Program-made: the position numbers and the translations under genes
Source: Petrolisthes cinctipes
Lineage: Eukaryota; Arthropoda; Malacostraca; Decapoda; Porcellanidae
DNA: 64,000 nucleotides
Assembly: GCA_033782935.1 (NCBI GenBank)
Contig: JAWQEG010001314.1
Location: forward strand, 868,001-932,000
Reading direction: 5' to 3'
Notes under the pieces: model-generated
The model's database searches: none
Told to the model about the DNA's origin: nothing
Seen by the model: only the letters and a program-made list of their open reading frames with translations
Shown here: positions 37,666 through 51,315 of the stretch, in pieces
How positions within the stretch are numbered: position 1 is the stretch's first letter
Layout: each line of letters starts with the position of its first letter

Positions 37666-39355
37666 TTGGGTGCCCAAAGTCGATATGTGCATGCATCTTC
37701 GGTACCCGTTTATATCTCAAATTCAGACTCGAAACACCCGAATATTCGATATTTTTGGGTCCCAAAAGCCATCTGTACATGCCTACTTCTTGCTAGAAAG
37801 TTTTAATGATACAGACCCAAAACATTCTCAAAATCGATATTTTAGGTGCAAAAAGTCGATATGGGCATGCATCTTCTGTACTTGTTTATATCTCAAATTC
37901 AGGCTCAAAACACCCAAAAAATCGATATTTTTTTTTTGTGTCCCAGAAGCGATCTGTACATGTCTACACCGTGTTATAGTATTTTCAAAATACAGGCCCA
38001 AAACATGCTCAAAATCGATATTTTATGTGCCTAAAGTCGATATGTGCATGCATCTTCTGTACCCGTTTATATCTCAAATTCAGGCTCAAAACTCCGAAAA
38101 TTCGATATTTTTGGGTCCCTTAAGCGATCTGCACATGCCTAATCAGTGCTAGAATATTTTTAAAATACAGGCTTAAAACATGCTTAAAAATGATATTTTA
38201 GGTGTGAAAAGTCGATATGTGCATGCATCTTCTGTACCCGTTTATATCTCAAATTCAGGCTCAAAACACCCAAAAAATCGATATTTTTGTGTCCCAGAAG
38301 CGACCTGTACATGCCTACTCCGTGTTAATGTATTTTCAAAATACAGTCCCAAAAAATGCTGAAAATCGATATTTTAGGTGCCCAAAGTCAATATGTGTAT
38401 GCATCTTCAGTACCCGTCTATATCCCAAATTCAGGTTCAAAACACCAGAAAATTCGATATTTTTGGGTCCCAGAAGCGATCTGTACATGCTTACTCAGTG
38501 CTAGAATATTTTCAAATTATACGCCCAAAACATACTAAAAATCGATATTTTGGGTGCCAAAGTGGATATGTGCATGCATCTTATGTACCCGTTTATATCT
38601 CAAATTCAGGCTCTAAACACCCAAAAAATCGATATTTTTGTGTTCCAGAAGCGATCTGTACATGTCTACACCGTGTTAGAGTATTTTCAAAATGCAGGCC
38701 CAAAACATGCTCAAAATCGATATTTTTGGTGCCCAAAGTCGATAGGTGCATGCATCTTCTGTACCCGTTCATATCTCAAATTCTGGCTCAGAACACCCGG
38801 AAATTCGATTTATTTGGGTCCCAGAAGTGATCTGTACGTGTCTACTCCGTGTTAGAGTGTTTTAAAAATACAGGCCCAAAACATGCTATAAATCGATATT
38901 TTGGGTGCCCAAAGTCGATATGTGCATGGATCTTCTCTACCCGTTTATATCTCAAATTCAGACTCAAAACTCCCGAATATTCGATATTTTTGTGTCCCAA
39001 AAGCCATCTGTACATGCATACTCCGTGTTAGAGTATTTTCAAAATACAGGCCTAAAACATGATGTAAATCGATATTTTAGCTGCCCAAAGTCAATATGTG
39101 TATGCATCTTCTGTACCCGTCTATATCCCAAATTCAGGTTCAAAACACTCGAAAATTCGATATTTTTGGGTCCCAGAAGCAATCTGTACATGCCTACTTC
39201 TTGCTAGAAAGTTTTCAAGATACAGACCCAAAACATGCTCAAAATCGATATTTTAGGTGCAAAAAGTCGATATGTGCTTGCATCTTCTGTACTCGTTTAT
39301 ATCTCAAATTCAGGCTCAAAACTCCGAAAATTCGATATTTTTGTGTCCCAGAAGC
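37666..39355 (+). repeat. Domain C unit U3: truncated X, then Y-W
   Basis: This unit starts with an X marker at 37694 but joins a later part of X near 37780, so about three monomers of block X are missing compared with 34678. Block Y near 38180 and W near 38849 follow, then the domain ends. A stretched T run of ten bases lies at 37928-37937, where paralogs have five. Only satellite is present. Confidence 0.78.
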
Positions 39356-42300
39356 GATCTGTACATGCATACTCCGTGTTAGAGTGTTTTTAAAATGCAG
39401 GCTTAAAACATGCTGAAAATTGATATTTTAGGTGCACAAAGTCAATATGTGTATGCATTCTCTGTACCCGGTTATATCTTAAATTCAGGCTCAAAACACC
39501 CGAAAATTCAATATTTTTGGGTCCCAGAAGCGATCTGTACATGCCTACTCAGTGCTAGAATGTTTTCAAAATAGAGGCTCAGAACATGCTAAAAATCGAT
39601 ATTTTGGGTGCCCAAGGTCGATATGTGCATGCATCTTCTGTACCCGTTTATATCTCAAATTCAGGCTCAAAACACCCAAAAAATCGATATTTTTGTTTCC
39701 CAGAAGCGATCTGTACGTGTCTACTCCGTGTTAGAGTATTTTAAAAATACAGGCCCAAAATATGCTCAAAATCGATATTTTGGGTGCCCAAAGTCGATAT
39801 GTGCATGCATCTTCTGTACCCGTTTATGTCTCAAATTAAGACTCAAAACACCCGAATATTCAATATTTTTGGGTCCCAGTATTGATCTGTACGTGCATAC
39901 TCCGTGTTAGAGTGTTTTTAAAATACAGGCCCAAAACATGCTGAAAATCGATATTTTATGTGCCCAAATTCAATATGTGTATGCATCTTCAGTACCCGTG
40001 TATATCCCTAATTCAGGTTCAAAACACCAGAAAATTCGATATTTTGGGGTCCCAGAAGCGATCTGTACATGCCTACTCCTTGCTAGAATGTTTTCAAGAT
40101 ACAGAACCCAAAACATGCTCAAAATCGATATTTTAAGTGCAAAAAGTCGATATGTGCATGCATCTTCTGTACCCGTTTATATCTCAAATTCAGGCTCAAA
40201 ACTCCGAAAATTCGATATTTTTGGGCCCCTTAAGCAATCTGCACATGCCTACTCACTGCTAGAATGTTTTTAAAATGCAGGCCCAAAACATGCTATAAAT
40301 CGATATTTTAGGTGTCCAAAGTCGATATGTGCATGCATCTTCTGTACCCGTTTATATCTCAAATTCAGACTCAAAACACCCAAAAAATCGATATTGTTGG
40401 GTCCCAGAAGCAATTTGTACATGCCTACTCCGTGTTAGAGTATTTTCAAAATACAAGCCCAAAACATGCTTAAAATCGATATTTTAGGTGCACAAAGTCG
40501 ATATGTGCATGCATCTTCTGTACTTGTCTATATCCCAAATTCAGGTTCAAAACACTCGAAAATTCGATATTTTTGGGTTTCAGAAGCAATCTGTACATGC
40601 CTACTTCTCGCTAGAATGTTTTCAAGATACAGACCCAAAACATGTTTAAAATCGATATTTTAGGTGCAAAAAGTCGAAATGTGCATGCATTTTCTGTACC
40701 CGTTCATATCTCAAATTCAGGCTCAGAACACCCGAAAATTCGATTTATTTGGGTCCCAGAAGCGATCTGAACGTGTCTAGTCAGTGTTAGAGTATTTTAA
40801 AAATTCAGGCCCAAAACATGCTCAAAATCGATATTTTTGGTGCCCAAAGTCGATATGTGCATGCATCTTTTGTACCCGTTTATATCTCAAATTCAGGCTC
40901 AAAACACCCGAAAATTCAATGTTTTTGGGTCCCAGAAGCGATATGTACGTGCATACTCCGTGTTAGAGTGTTTTTAAAATACAGGCCCAAATCATGCTGA
41001 AAATCGATATTTTATGTGCCCTAAGTCAATATGTGTATGCATCTTCTGTACCCGTGTATATCCCTAATTCTGGTTCAAAACACCAGAAAATTCGATATTT
41101 TTGGGTCCCAGAAGCGATCTGTACATGCCTACTCCTTGCTAGAATGTTTTCAAGATACAGACCCAAAACATGCTCAAAATCGATATTTTAAGTGCCGAAA
41201 GTCGATATGTGCATGCATCTTCTGTACCCGTTTATATCTCAAATTCAGGCTCAAAACTCCGAAAATTCGATATTTTGGGTCCCTTAAGCGATCTGCACAT
41301 GCCTACTCAGTGCTAGAATGTTTTTAAAATACAGGCTTAAAACATGCTCAAAAATGATATTTTAGTTGTGAAAAGTCGATATATGCATGCATCTTCTGTA
41401 CCCGTTTATATCTCAAATTCAGGCTCAAAACACCCAAAAAATCGATATTTTTGTGTCCCAGAAGCGATCTGTACATGCCTACTCCGTGTTAATGTATTTT
41501 CAAAATACAGGCCCAAAACATACTAAAAATCGATATTTTAGGTGCCCAAAGTCGATATGTGCATGCATCTTCTGTACCCGTTTATATCTCATATTAAGGC
41601 TCAAAACACCCGAAAATTCAATATTTTTGGGTCCCAGAATCGATCTGTACGTGCATACTCCGTGTTAGAGTGTTTTTCAAATACAGGCTTAAAACATGCT
41701 GAAAATCGATATTTTATGTGCCCAAATTCAATATGTGTATGCATCTTCTGTACCCGTGTATATCCCTAATTCAGGTTCAAAACACCAGAAAATTCGATAT
41801 TTTGGGGTCCCAGAAGCGATCTGTACATGCCTCCTCCTTGCTAGAATGTTTTCAAGATATAGAACCCAAAACATGCTCAAAATAGATATTTTAAGTGCAA
41901 AAAGTCGATATGTGCATGCATCTTCTGTACCCGTTTATATCTCAAATTCAGGCTCAAAACTCCGAAAATTCGATATTTTTGGGTCCCTTAAGCAATCTGC
42001 ACATGCCTACTCACTGCTAGAGTATTTTCAAAATACAGGCCCAAAACATGCTCAAAATCGATATTTTAGGTGCCCAAAGTCGATATGTGCATGCATCTTC
42101 TGTACCCGTTTATATCTCAAATTCAGGCTCAAAACACCCGAAAATTCAATGTTTTTGGGTTCCTGAAGCGATCTGTACGTGCATACCCCGTGTTAGATTG
42201 TTTTTAAAATACAGGCCTAAAACATGCTGAAAATCGATATTTTATGTGCCCAAAGTCAATATGTGTATGCATCCTCTGTACCCGGTTATATCTCAAATTC

Positions 42301-43048
42301 AGGCTCAAGACTTCAAAAATTTGATATTTTTGTGTCCCAGAAGCGATCTGTACATGCATTCTCCGTGTTAGAGTGTTTTTAAAATGCAGGCCCAAAACAT
42401 GCTGAAAATTGATATGTTAGGTGCACAAAGTCAATATGTGTATGCATTCTCTGTACCCGGTTATATCTCAAATTCAGGCTCAAAACACCCGAAAATTCAA
42501 TATTTTTGGGTCCCAGAAACGATCTGTACATGCCTACTCAGTGCTAGAATGTTTTCAAAATAGAGGCTCAGAACATGCTAAAAATCGATATTTTGGGTGC
42601 CCAAAGTCGATATGTGCATGCATATTCTTTACCCGTTTATATCTCAAATTCAGGCTCAAAACACCCAAAAATTCGATATTTTTGTGTCCCAGGAGCGATC
42701 TGTCCGTGTCTATTGGGTGTTAGAGTATTTTAAAAATACAGGCCCAAAATATGCTCAAAATCGATATTTTGGGTGCCGAAAGTCGATATGTGCATGCATC
42801 TTCTGTACCCGTTTATGTCTCAAATTCAGACTCAAAACACCCGAATATTCGATATTTTTGTGTCCCAAAAGCCATCTGTACATGCATACTCCGTGTTAGA
42901 GTATTTTTAAAATACAGGCCTAAAACATGCTGAAAATCGATATTTTAGCTGCCCAAAGTCAATATGTGTATGCATCTTCTGTACCCGTTTATATCTCAAA
43001 TTCCGGCTCAAAACACCCGAAAATTCGATATTTTTGGGTCCCAAAAGC
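39356..43048 (+). repeat. Satellite domain D, first part (about 21 monomers)
   Basis: The domain-A marker monomer GAGGCTCAGAACATG returns near 39574 and 42564 after being absent for 27 kb. A local duplication links roughly 39938-40273 with 41696-42030 at an offset of 1758 bp (markers CAAATTCAATATGTG and GATATTTTGGGGTCCC). Only satellite is present. Confidence 0.82.
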
Positions 43049-45161
43049 GATCTGTACATGTCTACTCCGTGTTAGAGTATTTTTAAAATACAGGCCCAAA
43101 ACATACTAAAAATCGATATTTTAGGTGCCCAAAGTCTATATGTGCATGCATCTTCTGTACTCGTTTATATCTCACATTCAGGCTCAAAACACCCGAAAAT
43201 TCAATATTTTTGGGTCCCAGAAGCGATCTGTACGTGCATACTCCGTGTTAGAGTGTTTTTAAAATACAGGCCCAAAACATGCTGAAAATCGATATTTTAT
43301 GTGTGCCCAAAGTCAATATGTGTATACATCTTCTGTACCCGTGTATATCCCTAATTCAGGTTCAAAACACCAGAAAATTCGATATTTTGGGGTCCCAGAA
43401 GAGATCTGTACATGCCTACTCCTTGCTAGAATGTTTTCAAGATACAGGCCCAAAACATGCTCAAAATCGATATTTTAAGTGCAAAAAGTCGATATGTGCA
43501 TGCATCTTCTGTACCCGTTTATATCTCAAATTCAGGCTCAAAACTCCAAAAATTCGATATTTTTGGGTCCCTTAAGCAATCTATACATGCCTACTCAGTG
43601 CTATAATGTTTTTAAAATACAGGCCCAAAACATGCTATAAATCGATTTTTTTTGGTGTCTAAAGTCGATATATGCATGCATCTTCTGTACCCGTTTATAT
43701 CCCAAATTCAGGTTCAAAACACCAGAAACTTCGATATTTTGGGGTCCCAGAAGCGATCTGTACATGCCTACTCAGTGCTAGAATATTTTCAAATTATACG
43801 CCCAAAACATACTAAAAATCGATATTTTGGGTGTCAAAGTCGATATGTGCATGCATCTTCTGTACCCGTTTAAATCTCAAATTCAGGCTCAAAACACATA
43901 AAAAAATCGATATTTTTGTGTCCCTTAAGCGATCGGTACATGCATACTCCGTGTTAGAGTATTTTCAAAATACAGGCCCAAAACATGCTGAAAATCGATA
44001 TTTTAGCTGCCCAAAGTCAATATGTGTATGCATCTTCTGTACCCGTCTCTATCTCAAATTCAGGTTCAAAACACCCGAAAATTCGATAATTTTCGGTCCC
44101 CGAAGCGATCTGTACATGCCTACTCCGTGTTAGAGTATTTTCAAAATACAGGCCCAAAACATGCTCAAAATCGATATTTTAGGTGCCCAAAGTCGATATG
44201 TGCATGCATCTTCTGTATCCGTCTATATCCCAAATTCAGGTTCAAAACACCAGAAAATTCGATATTTTGGGGTCCCAGAAGCGATCTGTACATGCCTACT
44301 TCTTGCTAGAAAGTTTTCAAGATACAGACCCAAAACATGCTCAAAATCGATATTTTAGGTGCAAAAAGTCGATATGTGGATGCATCTTCTGTCCTCGTTT
44401 ATATCTCAAATTCAGGCTAAAAACTCCGAAAATTCGATATTTATGTGTCCCAGAAGCGATCTGTACATGCATACTCTGTGTTAGAGTGTTTTTAAAATGC
44501 AAGATCAAAACATGCTGAAAATTGATATTTTAGGTGCACAAAGTCAATATGTGTATGCATTCTCTGTACCCGGTTATATCTTAAATTCAGGCTCAAAACA
44601 CCCAAAAATTCAATATTTTTGGGTCCAAGAAGCGATCTGTACATGCCTACTCAGTGCTAGAATGTTTTCAAAATAGAGGCTCAGAACATGCTAAAAATCA
44701 ATATTTTGGGTGCCCAAAGTCGATATGTGCATGCATCTTCTGTACCCGTTTATATCTCAAATTCAGGTTCAAAACACCCAAAAAATCGATATTTTTGTGT
44801 CCCAAAAGCGATCTGTACGTGTCTACTCCGTGTTAGAGTATTTTAAAAATACAGGCCCAAAATATGCTCAAAATCGATATTTTGGGTGCCCAAAGTCGAT
44901 ATATGCATGCATCTTCTGTACCCGTTTATGTCTCAAATTCAGACTCAAAACACTCGAATATTCGATATTTTTGTGTCCCAAAAGCGATCTGTACATGTCT
45001 ACTCCGTGTTAGAGTATTTTTAAAATACAGGCCCAAAACATACTAAAAATCGATATTTTAGGTGCCCAAAGTCAATATGTGTAAGTATCTTCTGTACCCG
45101 TTTATATCTCAAATTAAGGCTCAAAACACCCGAAAATTCGATATTTTTGGGTCCCAGAATC
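43049..45161 (+). repeat. Tandem duplication copy D1: 12 monomers, 2113 bp
   Basis: GATC to GATC, this 12-monomer unit is followed directly by a near copy. Shared rare features are ATGTGTGCCCAAAG near 43298, the T-rich ATCGATTTTTTTTGG near 43643, the CAAATTATACG monomer at 43790 and GTGTAAGTATC near 45079. Confidence 0.88.
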
Positions 45162-47098
45162 GATCTGTACATGTCTACTCCGTGTTAGAGTATTTTTAAA
45201 ATACAGGCCCAAAACATACTAAAAATCGATATTTTAGGTGCCCAAAGTCTATATGTGCATGCATCTTCTGTACCCGTTTATATCTCACATTCAGGCTCAA
45301 AACACCCAAAAATTCAATATTTTTGGGTCCCAGAAGCGATCTGTACGTGCATACTCCGTGTTAGAGTGTTTTTAAAATACAGGCCCAAAACATGCTGAAA
45401 ATCGATATTTTATGTGTGCCCAAAGTCAATATGTGTATACATCTTCTGTACCCGTGTATATCCCTAATTCAGGTTCAAAACACCAGAAAATTCGATATTT
45501 TGGGGTCCCAGAAGCGATCTGTACATGCCTACTCCTTGCTAGAATGTTTTCAAGATACAGGCCCAAAACATGCTCAAAATCGATATTTTAAGTGCAAAAA
45601 GTCGATATGTGCATGCATCTTCTGTACCCGTTTATATCTCAAATTCAGGCTCAAAACTCCGAAAATTCGATATTTTTGGGTCCCTTAAGCAATCTATACA
45701 TGCCTACTCAGTGCTATAATGTTTTTAAAATACAGCCCCAAAACATGCTATAAATCGATTTTTTTTGGTGTCTAAAGTCGATATATGCATGCATCTTCTG
45801 TACCCGTTTATATCCCAAATTCAGGTTCAAAACACCAGAAACTTCGATATTTTGGGGTCCCAGAAGCGATCTGTACATGCCTACTCAGTGCTAGAATATT
45901 TTCAAATTATACGCCCAAAACATACTAAAAATCGATATTTTGGGTGTCAAAGTCGATATGTGCATGCATCTTCTGTACCCGTTTAAATCTCAAATTCAGG
46001 CTCAAAACACATAAAAAAATCGATATTTTTGTGTTCCTTAAGTGATCTGTACATGTCTACTCCGTGTTAGAGTATTTTCAAAATACAGGCCCAAAACATG
46101 CTGAAAATCGATATTTTAGCTGCCCAAAGTCGATATGTGCATGCATCTTCTGTATCCGTCTATATCCCAAATTCAGGTTCAAAACACCAGAAAATTCGAT
46201 ATTTTGGGGTCCCAGAAGCGATCTGTACATGCCTACTTCTTGCTAGAAAGTTTTCAAGATACAGACCCAAAACATGCTCAAAATCGATATTTTAGGTGCA
46301 AAAAGTCGATATGTGGATGCATCTTCTGTACTCGTTTATATCTCAAATTCAGGCTAAAAACTCCGAAAATTCGATATTTATGTGTCCCAGAAGCGATCTG
46401 TACATGCATACTCTGTGTTAGAGTGTTTTTAAAATGCAAGATCAAAACATGCTGAAAATTGATATTTTAGGTGCACAAAGTCAATATGTGTATCCATTCT
46501 CTGTACCCGGTTATATCTTAAATTAAGGCTCAAAACACCCAAAAATTCAATATTTTTGGGTCCAAGAAGCGATCTGTACATGCCTACTCAGTGCTAGAAT
46601 GTTTTCAAAATAGAGGCTCAGAACATGCTAAAAATCAATATTTTGGGTGCCCAAAGTCGATATGTGCATGCATCTTCTGTACCCGTTTATATCTCAAATT
46701 CAGGTTCAAAACACCCAAAAAATCGATATTTTTGTGTCCCAAAAGCGATCTGTACGTGTCTACTCCGTGTTAGAGTATTTTAAAAATACAGGCCCAAAAT
46801 ATGCTCAAAATCGATATTTTGGGTGCCCAAAGTCGATATATGCATGCATCTTCTGTACCCGTTTATGTCTCAAATTCAGACTCAAAACACTCGAATATTC
46901 GATATTTTTGTGTCCCAAAAGCGATCTGTACATGTCTACTCCGTGTTAGAGTATTTTTAAAATACAGGCCCAAAACATACTAAAAATCGATATTTTAGGT
47001 GCCCAAAGTCAATATGTGTAAGTATCTTCTGTACCCGTTTATATCTCAAATTAAGGCTCAAAACACCCGAAAATTCAATATTTTTGGGTCCCAGAATC
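45162..47098 (+). repeat. Tandem duplication copy D2: 11 monomers, 1937 bp
   Basis: This is the second copy of D1. The offset is 2113 bp up to about 46050 and 1937 bp afterwards, so one monomer of D1 (about 43990-44165) was lost. The same rare variants are present, including the CAAATTATACG monomer at 45903 and GTGTAAGTATC near 47016. The end is set by divergence at about 47071. Confidence 0.88.
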
Positions 47099-47802
47099 GA
47101 TCTGTACGTGCATACTCCGTGTTAGAGTATTTTCAAAATACAGGCCCAAAATATGCTCAAAATCGATATTTTAGGTGCCCAAAGTCGATATGTGCATTCA
47201 TCTTCTGTATCCGTCTATATCCCAAATTCAGGTTCAAAACACCCAAAAATTCGATATTTTTGGGTCCCAGAAGTGATCTGTACATGCCTACTTTTTGCTA
47301 GAATTTTTTCAAGATACAGACCCAAAACATGCTCAAAATCGATATTTTAGGTGCAAAAAGTCGATATGTGCATGCATCCTCTGTACCCGGTTATATCCCA
47401 AATTCTGGCTCAAAACCCCCGAAAATTCGATATTTTTGTGTCCCAGAAGCGATCTGTACATGCCTACTCAGTGCTAGAATATTTTCAAATTATACGCCCA
47501 AAACATACTAAAAATCGATATTTTGGGTGCCAAAGTCGATATCTGCATGCATCTTCTGTACCCGTTTATATCTCAAATTCAGGCTCAAAACACCCAAAAA
47601 AATCGATATTTTTGTGTCTCAGAAGCGATCTGTACACGTCTACACCGTGTTTGAGTATTTTCAAAATACAGGCCCAAAAGATGCTCAAAATCGATATTAT
47701 AGGTGCCCAAAGTCGATATGTGCATGCATCTTCTGTACCCGTTTATATCTCAAATTCAGGCTTAAAACACCCGAAAATTCAATGTTTTTGGGTCCCAGAA
47801 GC
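47099..47802 (+). repeat. Satellite domain D, spacer of 4 monomers
   Basis: Four monomers lie between duplications D and E. They include a CAAATTATACGCC monomer at 47486 followed by GGGTGCCAAAGTCG, as in domain C. They resemble 52054-52300 and 55393-55600, so they are further copies of a block that spread beyond domain C. Confidence 0.8.
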
Positions 47803-49559
47803 GATCTGTACGTGAATACTCCGTGTTAGAGTGTTTTTTAAAATACAGGCCCAAAACATGCTGAAAATCGATATTTTATGTGCCCAAAGTCAATATGTGT
47901 ATGCATCCTCTGTACCCGGTTATATATCAAATTCACGCTCAAAACTACGAAAATTCGATATTTTTATGTCCCAGAAGCGATCTATACATGCATACTCCGT
48001 GTTAGAGTGTTTTTAAAATGCAGGCCCAAAACATGCTGAAAATTGATATTTTAGGTGCACAAAGTCAATTTGTGTATGCATACTCTGTACCCGGTTATAT
48101 CTCAAATTCGGGCTCAAAACACCCGAAAATTCGATATTTTTGGGTCCCAGAAACGATCTGTACATGCCTACTCAGTGCTAGAATGTTTTCAAAATAAAGG
48201 CTCAGAACATGCTTAAAGTCGATATTTTGGGTGCCATAAGTAGATATGTGCATGCATCTTCTGTACCCGTTTATATCTCAAATTCAGGCTCAAAACACCC
48301 AAAAAATCGATATTTTTGTGTCCCAGGAGCGATCTGTACGTGTCTATTACGTGTTAGAGTGTTTTAAAAATATAGACCCAAAATATGCTCAAAATCGATA
48401 TTTTAGGTGCCCAAAGTCGATATGTGCATGCATCTTCTGTACCCGTTTATATCTAAAATTCAGGCTCAAAACACCGAAAATTCGATATTTTTGGGTCCCC
48501 GAAGCGATCTGTACATACGTACTCCGTGTTTGAGTATTTTCAAAATACAGGCCCTGAACATGCTGAAAATCGATATTTTATGTGCCCAAAGTCAATATGT
48601 GTATGCATCCTCTGTACCCGGTTATATCTCAAATTCAGGCTCAAAACTCCGAAAATTTGATATTTTTGTGTCCCAGAGGCGATCTGTACATGCATTCTCC
48701 GTGTTAGAGTGTTTTTAAAATGCAGGCCCAAAACATGCTGAAAATTGATATGTTTGGTGCACAAAGTCAATATGTGTATGCATTCTCTGTACCCGGTTAT
48801 ATCTCAAATTCAGGGTCAAAACACCCGAAAATTCAATATTTTTAGGTCCCAAAAGCGATCTGGACATGTCTACTCCGTGTTAGAGTATTTTTAAAATACA
48901 GGCCCAAAACATACTAAAAATCGATATATTAATTGCAAAAAGTCGATATGTGCATGCATTTTCTGTACCCGTTTATATCTCAAATTCAGGCTCAAAACAC
49001 CGAAAATTCGATATTTTTGGGTCCCCGAAGCGATCTGTACATGCGTACTCCGTGTTAGAGTATTTTCAAAATACAGGCCCAAAACATGCTAAAAATCGAT
49101 ATTTTATGTGCCCAAAGTCAATATGTGTATGCATCCTCTGTACCCGGTTATATCTCAAATTCAGGCTCAAAACACCCAAAAATTCGATATTTTTGTGTCC
49201 CAGGAGCGATCTGTACGTGTCTATTGGGTGTTAGAGTATTTTAAAAATACAGGCCCAAAATATGCTCAAAATCGATATTTCGGGTGCCCAAAGTCGATAT
49301 GTGCATGCATCTTCTGTACCAGTTTATGTCTCAAATTAAGACTCAAAAAACCCGAATATTCGATATTTTTGGGTCCCAAAAGCCATCTGTACATGCATAC
49401 TCCGTGTTAGAGTATTTTTAAAATACAGGCCTAAAACATGCTGAAAATAGATATTTTAGCTGCCCAAAGTCAATATGTGTATGCATCTTCTGTACCCGTT
49501 TATATCTCAAATTCAGGGTCAAAACACCCGAAAATCCGATATTTTTAGGTCCCAAAAGC
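47803..49559 (+). repeat. Tandem duplication copy E1: 10 monomers
   Basis: This ten-monomer unit repeats immediately downstream at an offset of 1756-1757 bp. Marker variants are CACGCTCAAAACTACG near 47934, GATATATTAATTGC near 48924 and GTCTATTGGGTG near 49218. Long stretches appear identical by eye to the following copy. Confidence 0.87.
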
Positions 49560-51315
49560 GATCTGTACATGCGTACTCCGTGTTAGAGTATTTTCAAAAT
49601 ACAGGCCCAAAACATGCTGAAAATCGATATTTTATGTGCCCAAAGTCAATATGTGTATGCATCCTCTGTACCCGGTTATATATCAAATTCACGCTCAGAA
49701 CTACGAAAATTCGATATTTTTATGTCCCAGAAGCGATCTATACATGCATACTCCGTGTTAGAGTGTTTTTAAAATGCAGGCCCAAAACATGCTGAAAATT
49801 GATATTTTAGGTGCACAAAGTCAATATGTGTATGCATACTCTGTACCCGGTTATATCTCAAATTCGGGCTCAAAACACCCGAAAATTCGATATTTTTGGG
49901 TCCCAGAAACGATCTGTACATGCCTACTCAGTGCTAGAATGTTTTCAAAATAAAGGCTCAGAACATGCTTAAAGTCGATATTTTGGGTGCCATAAGTAGA
50001 TATGTGCATGCATCTTCTGTACCCGTTTACATTCCAAATTCAGGCTCAAAACACCCAAAAAATCGATATTTTTGTGTCCCAGGAGCGATCTGTACGTGTC
50101 TATTACGTGTTAGAGTGTTTTAAAAATATAGACCCAAAATATGCTCAAAATCGATATTTTGGGTGCCCAAAGTCGATATGTGCATGCATCTTCTGTACCC
50201 GTTTATATCTAAAATTCAGGCTCAAAACACCGAAAATTCGATATTTTTGGGTCCCCGAAGCGATCTGTACATACGTACTCCGTGTTTGAGTATTTTCAAA
50301 ATACAGGCCCTGAACATGCTGAAAATCGATATTTTATGTGCCCAAAGTCAATATGTGTATGCATCCTCTGTACCCGGTTATATCTCAAATTCAGGCTCAA
50401 AACTCCGAAAATTTGATATTTTTGTGTCCCAGAGGCGATCTGTACATGCATTCTCCGTGTTAGAGTGTTTTTAAAATGCAGGCCCAAAACATGCTGAAAA
50501 TTGATATGTTTGGTGCACAAAGTTAATATGTGTATGCATTCTCTGTACCCGGTTATATCTCAAATTCAGGGTCAAAACACCCGAAAATTCGATATTTTTA
50601 GGTCCCAAAAGCGATCTGGACATGTCTACTCCGTGTTAGAGTATTTTTAAAATACAGGCCCAAAACATACTAAAAATCGATATATTAATTGCAAAAAGTC
50701 GATATGTGCATGCATTTTCTGTACCCGTTTATATCTCAAATTCAGGCTCAAAACACCGAAAATTCGATATTTTTGGGTCCCCGAAGCGATCTGTACATGC
50801 GTACTCCGTGTTAGAGTATTTTCAAAATACAGGCCCAAAACATGCTAAAAATCGATATTTTATGTGCCCAAAGTCAATATGTGTATGCATCCTCTGTACC
50901 CGGTTATATCTCAAATTCAGGCTCAAAACACCCAAAAATTCGATATTTTTGTGTCCCAGGAGCGATCTGTACGTGTCTATTGGGTGTTAGAGTATTTTAA
51001 AAATACAGGCCCAAAATATGCTCAAAATCGATATTTCGGGTGCCCAAAGTCGATATGTGCATGCATCTTCTGTACCAGTTTATGTCTCAAATTCAGACTC
51101 AAAACACCCGAATATTCGATATTTTTGGGTCCCAAAAGCCATCTGTACATGCATACTCCGTGTTAGAGTATTTTTAAAATACAGGCCTAAAACATGCTTA
51201 AAATCGATATTTTAGCTGCCCAAAGTCAATATGTGTATGCATCTTCTGTACCCGTTTATATCTCAAATTCAGGCTCAAAACACCAGAAAATTCGATATTT
51301 TTGGGTACCCGAAGC
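49560..51315 (+). repeat. Tandem duplication copy E2: 10 monomers
   Basis: This is the second copy of E1 with the same markers (CACGCTCAGAACTACG near 49690, GATATATTAATTGC near 50680, GTCTATTGGGTG near 50974). Only sparse substitutions separate the two. Similarity to the following monomers stops near 51266. Confidence 0.87.
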
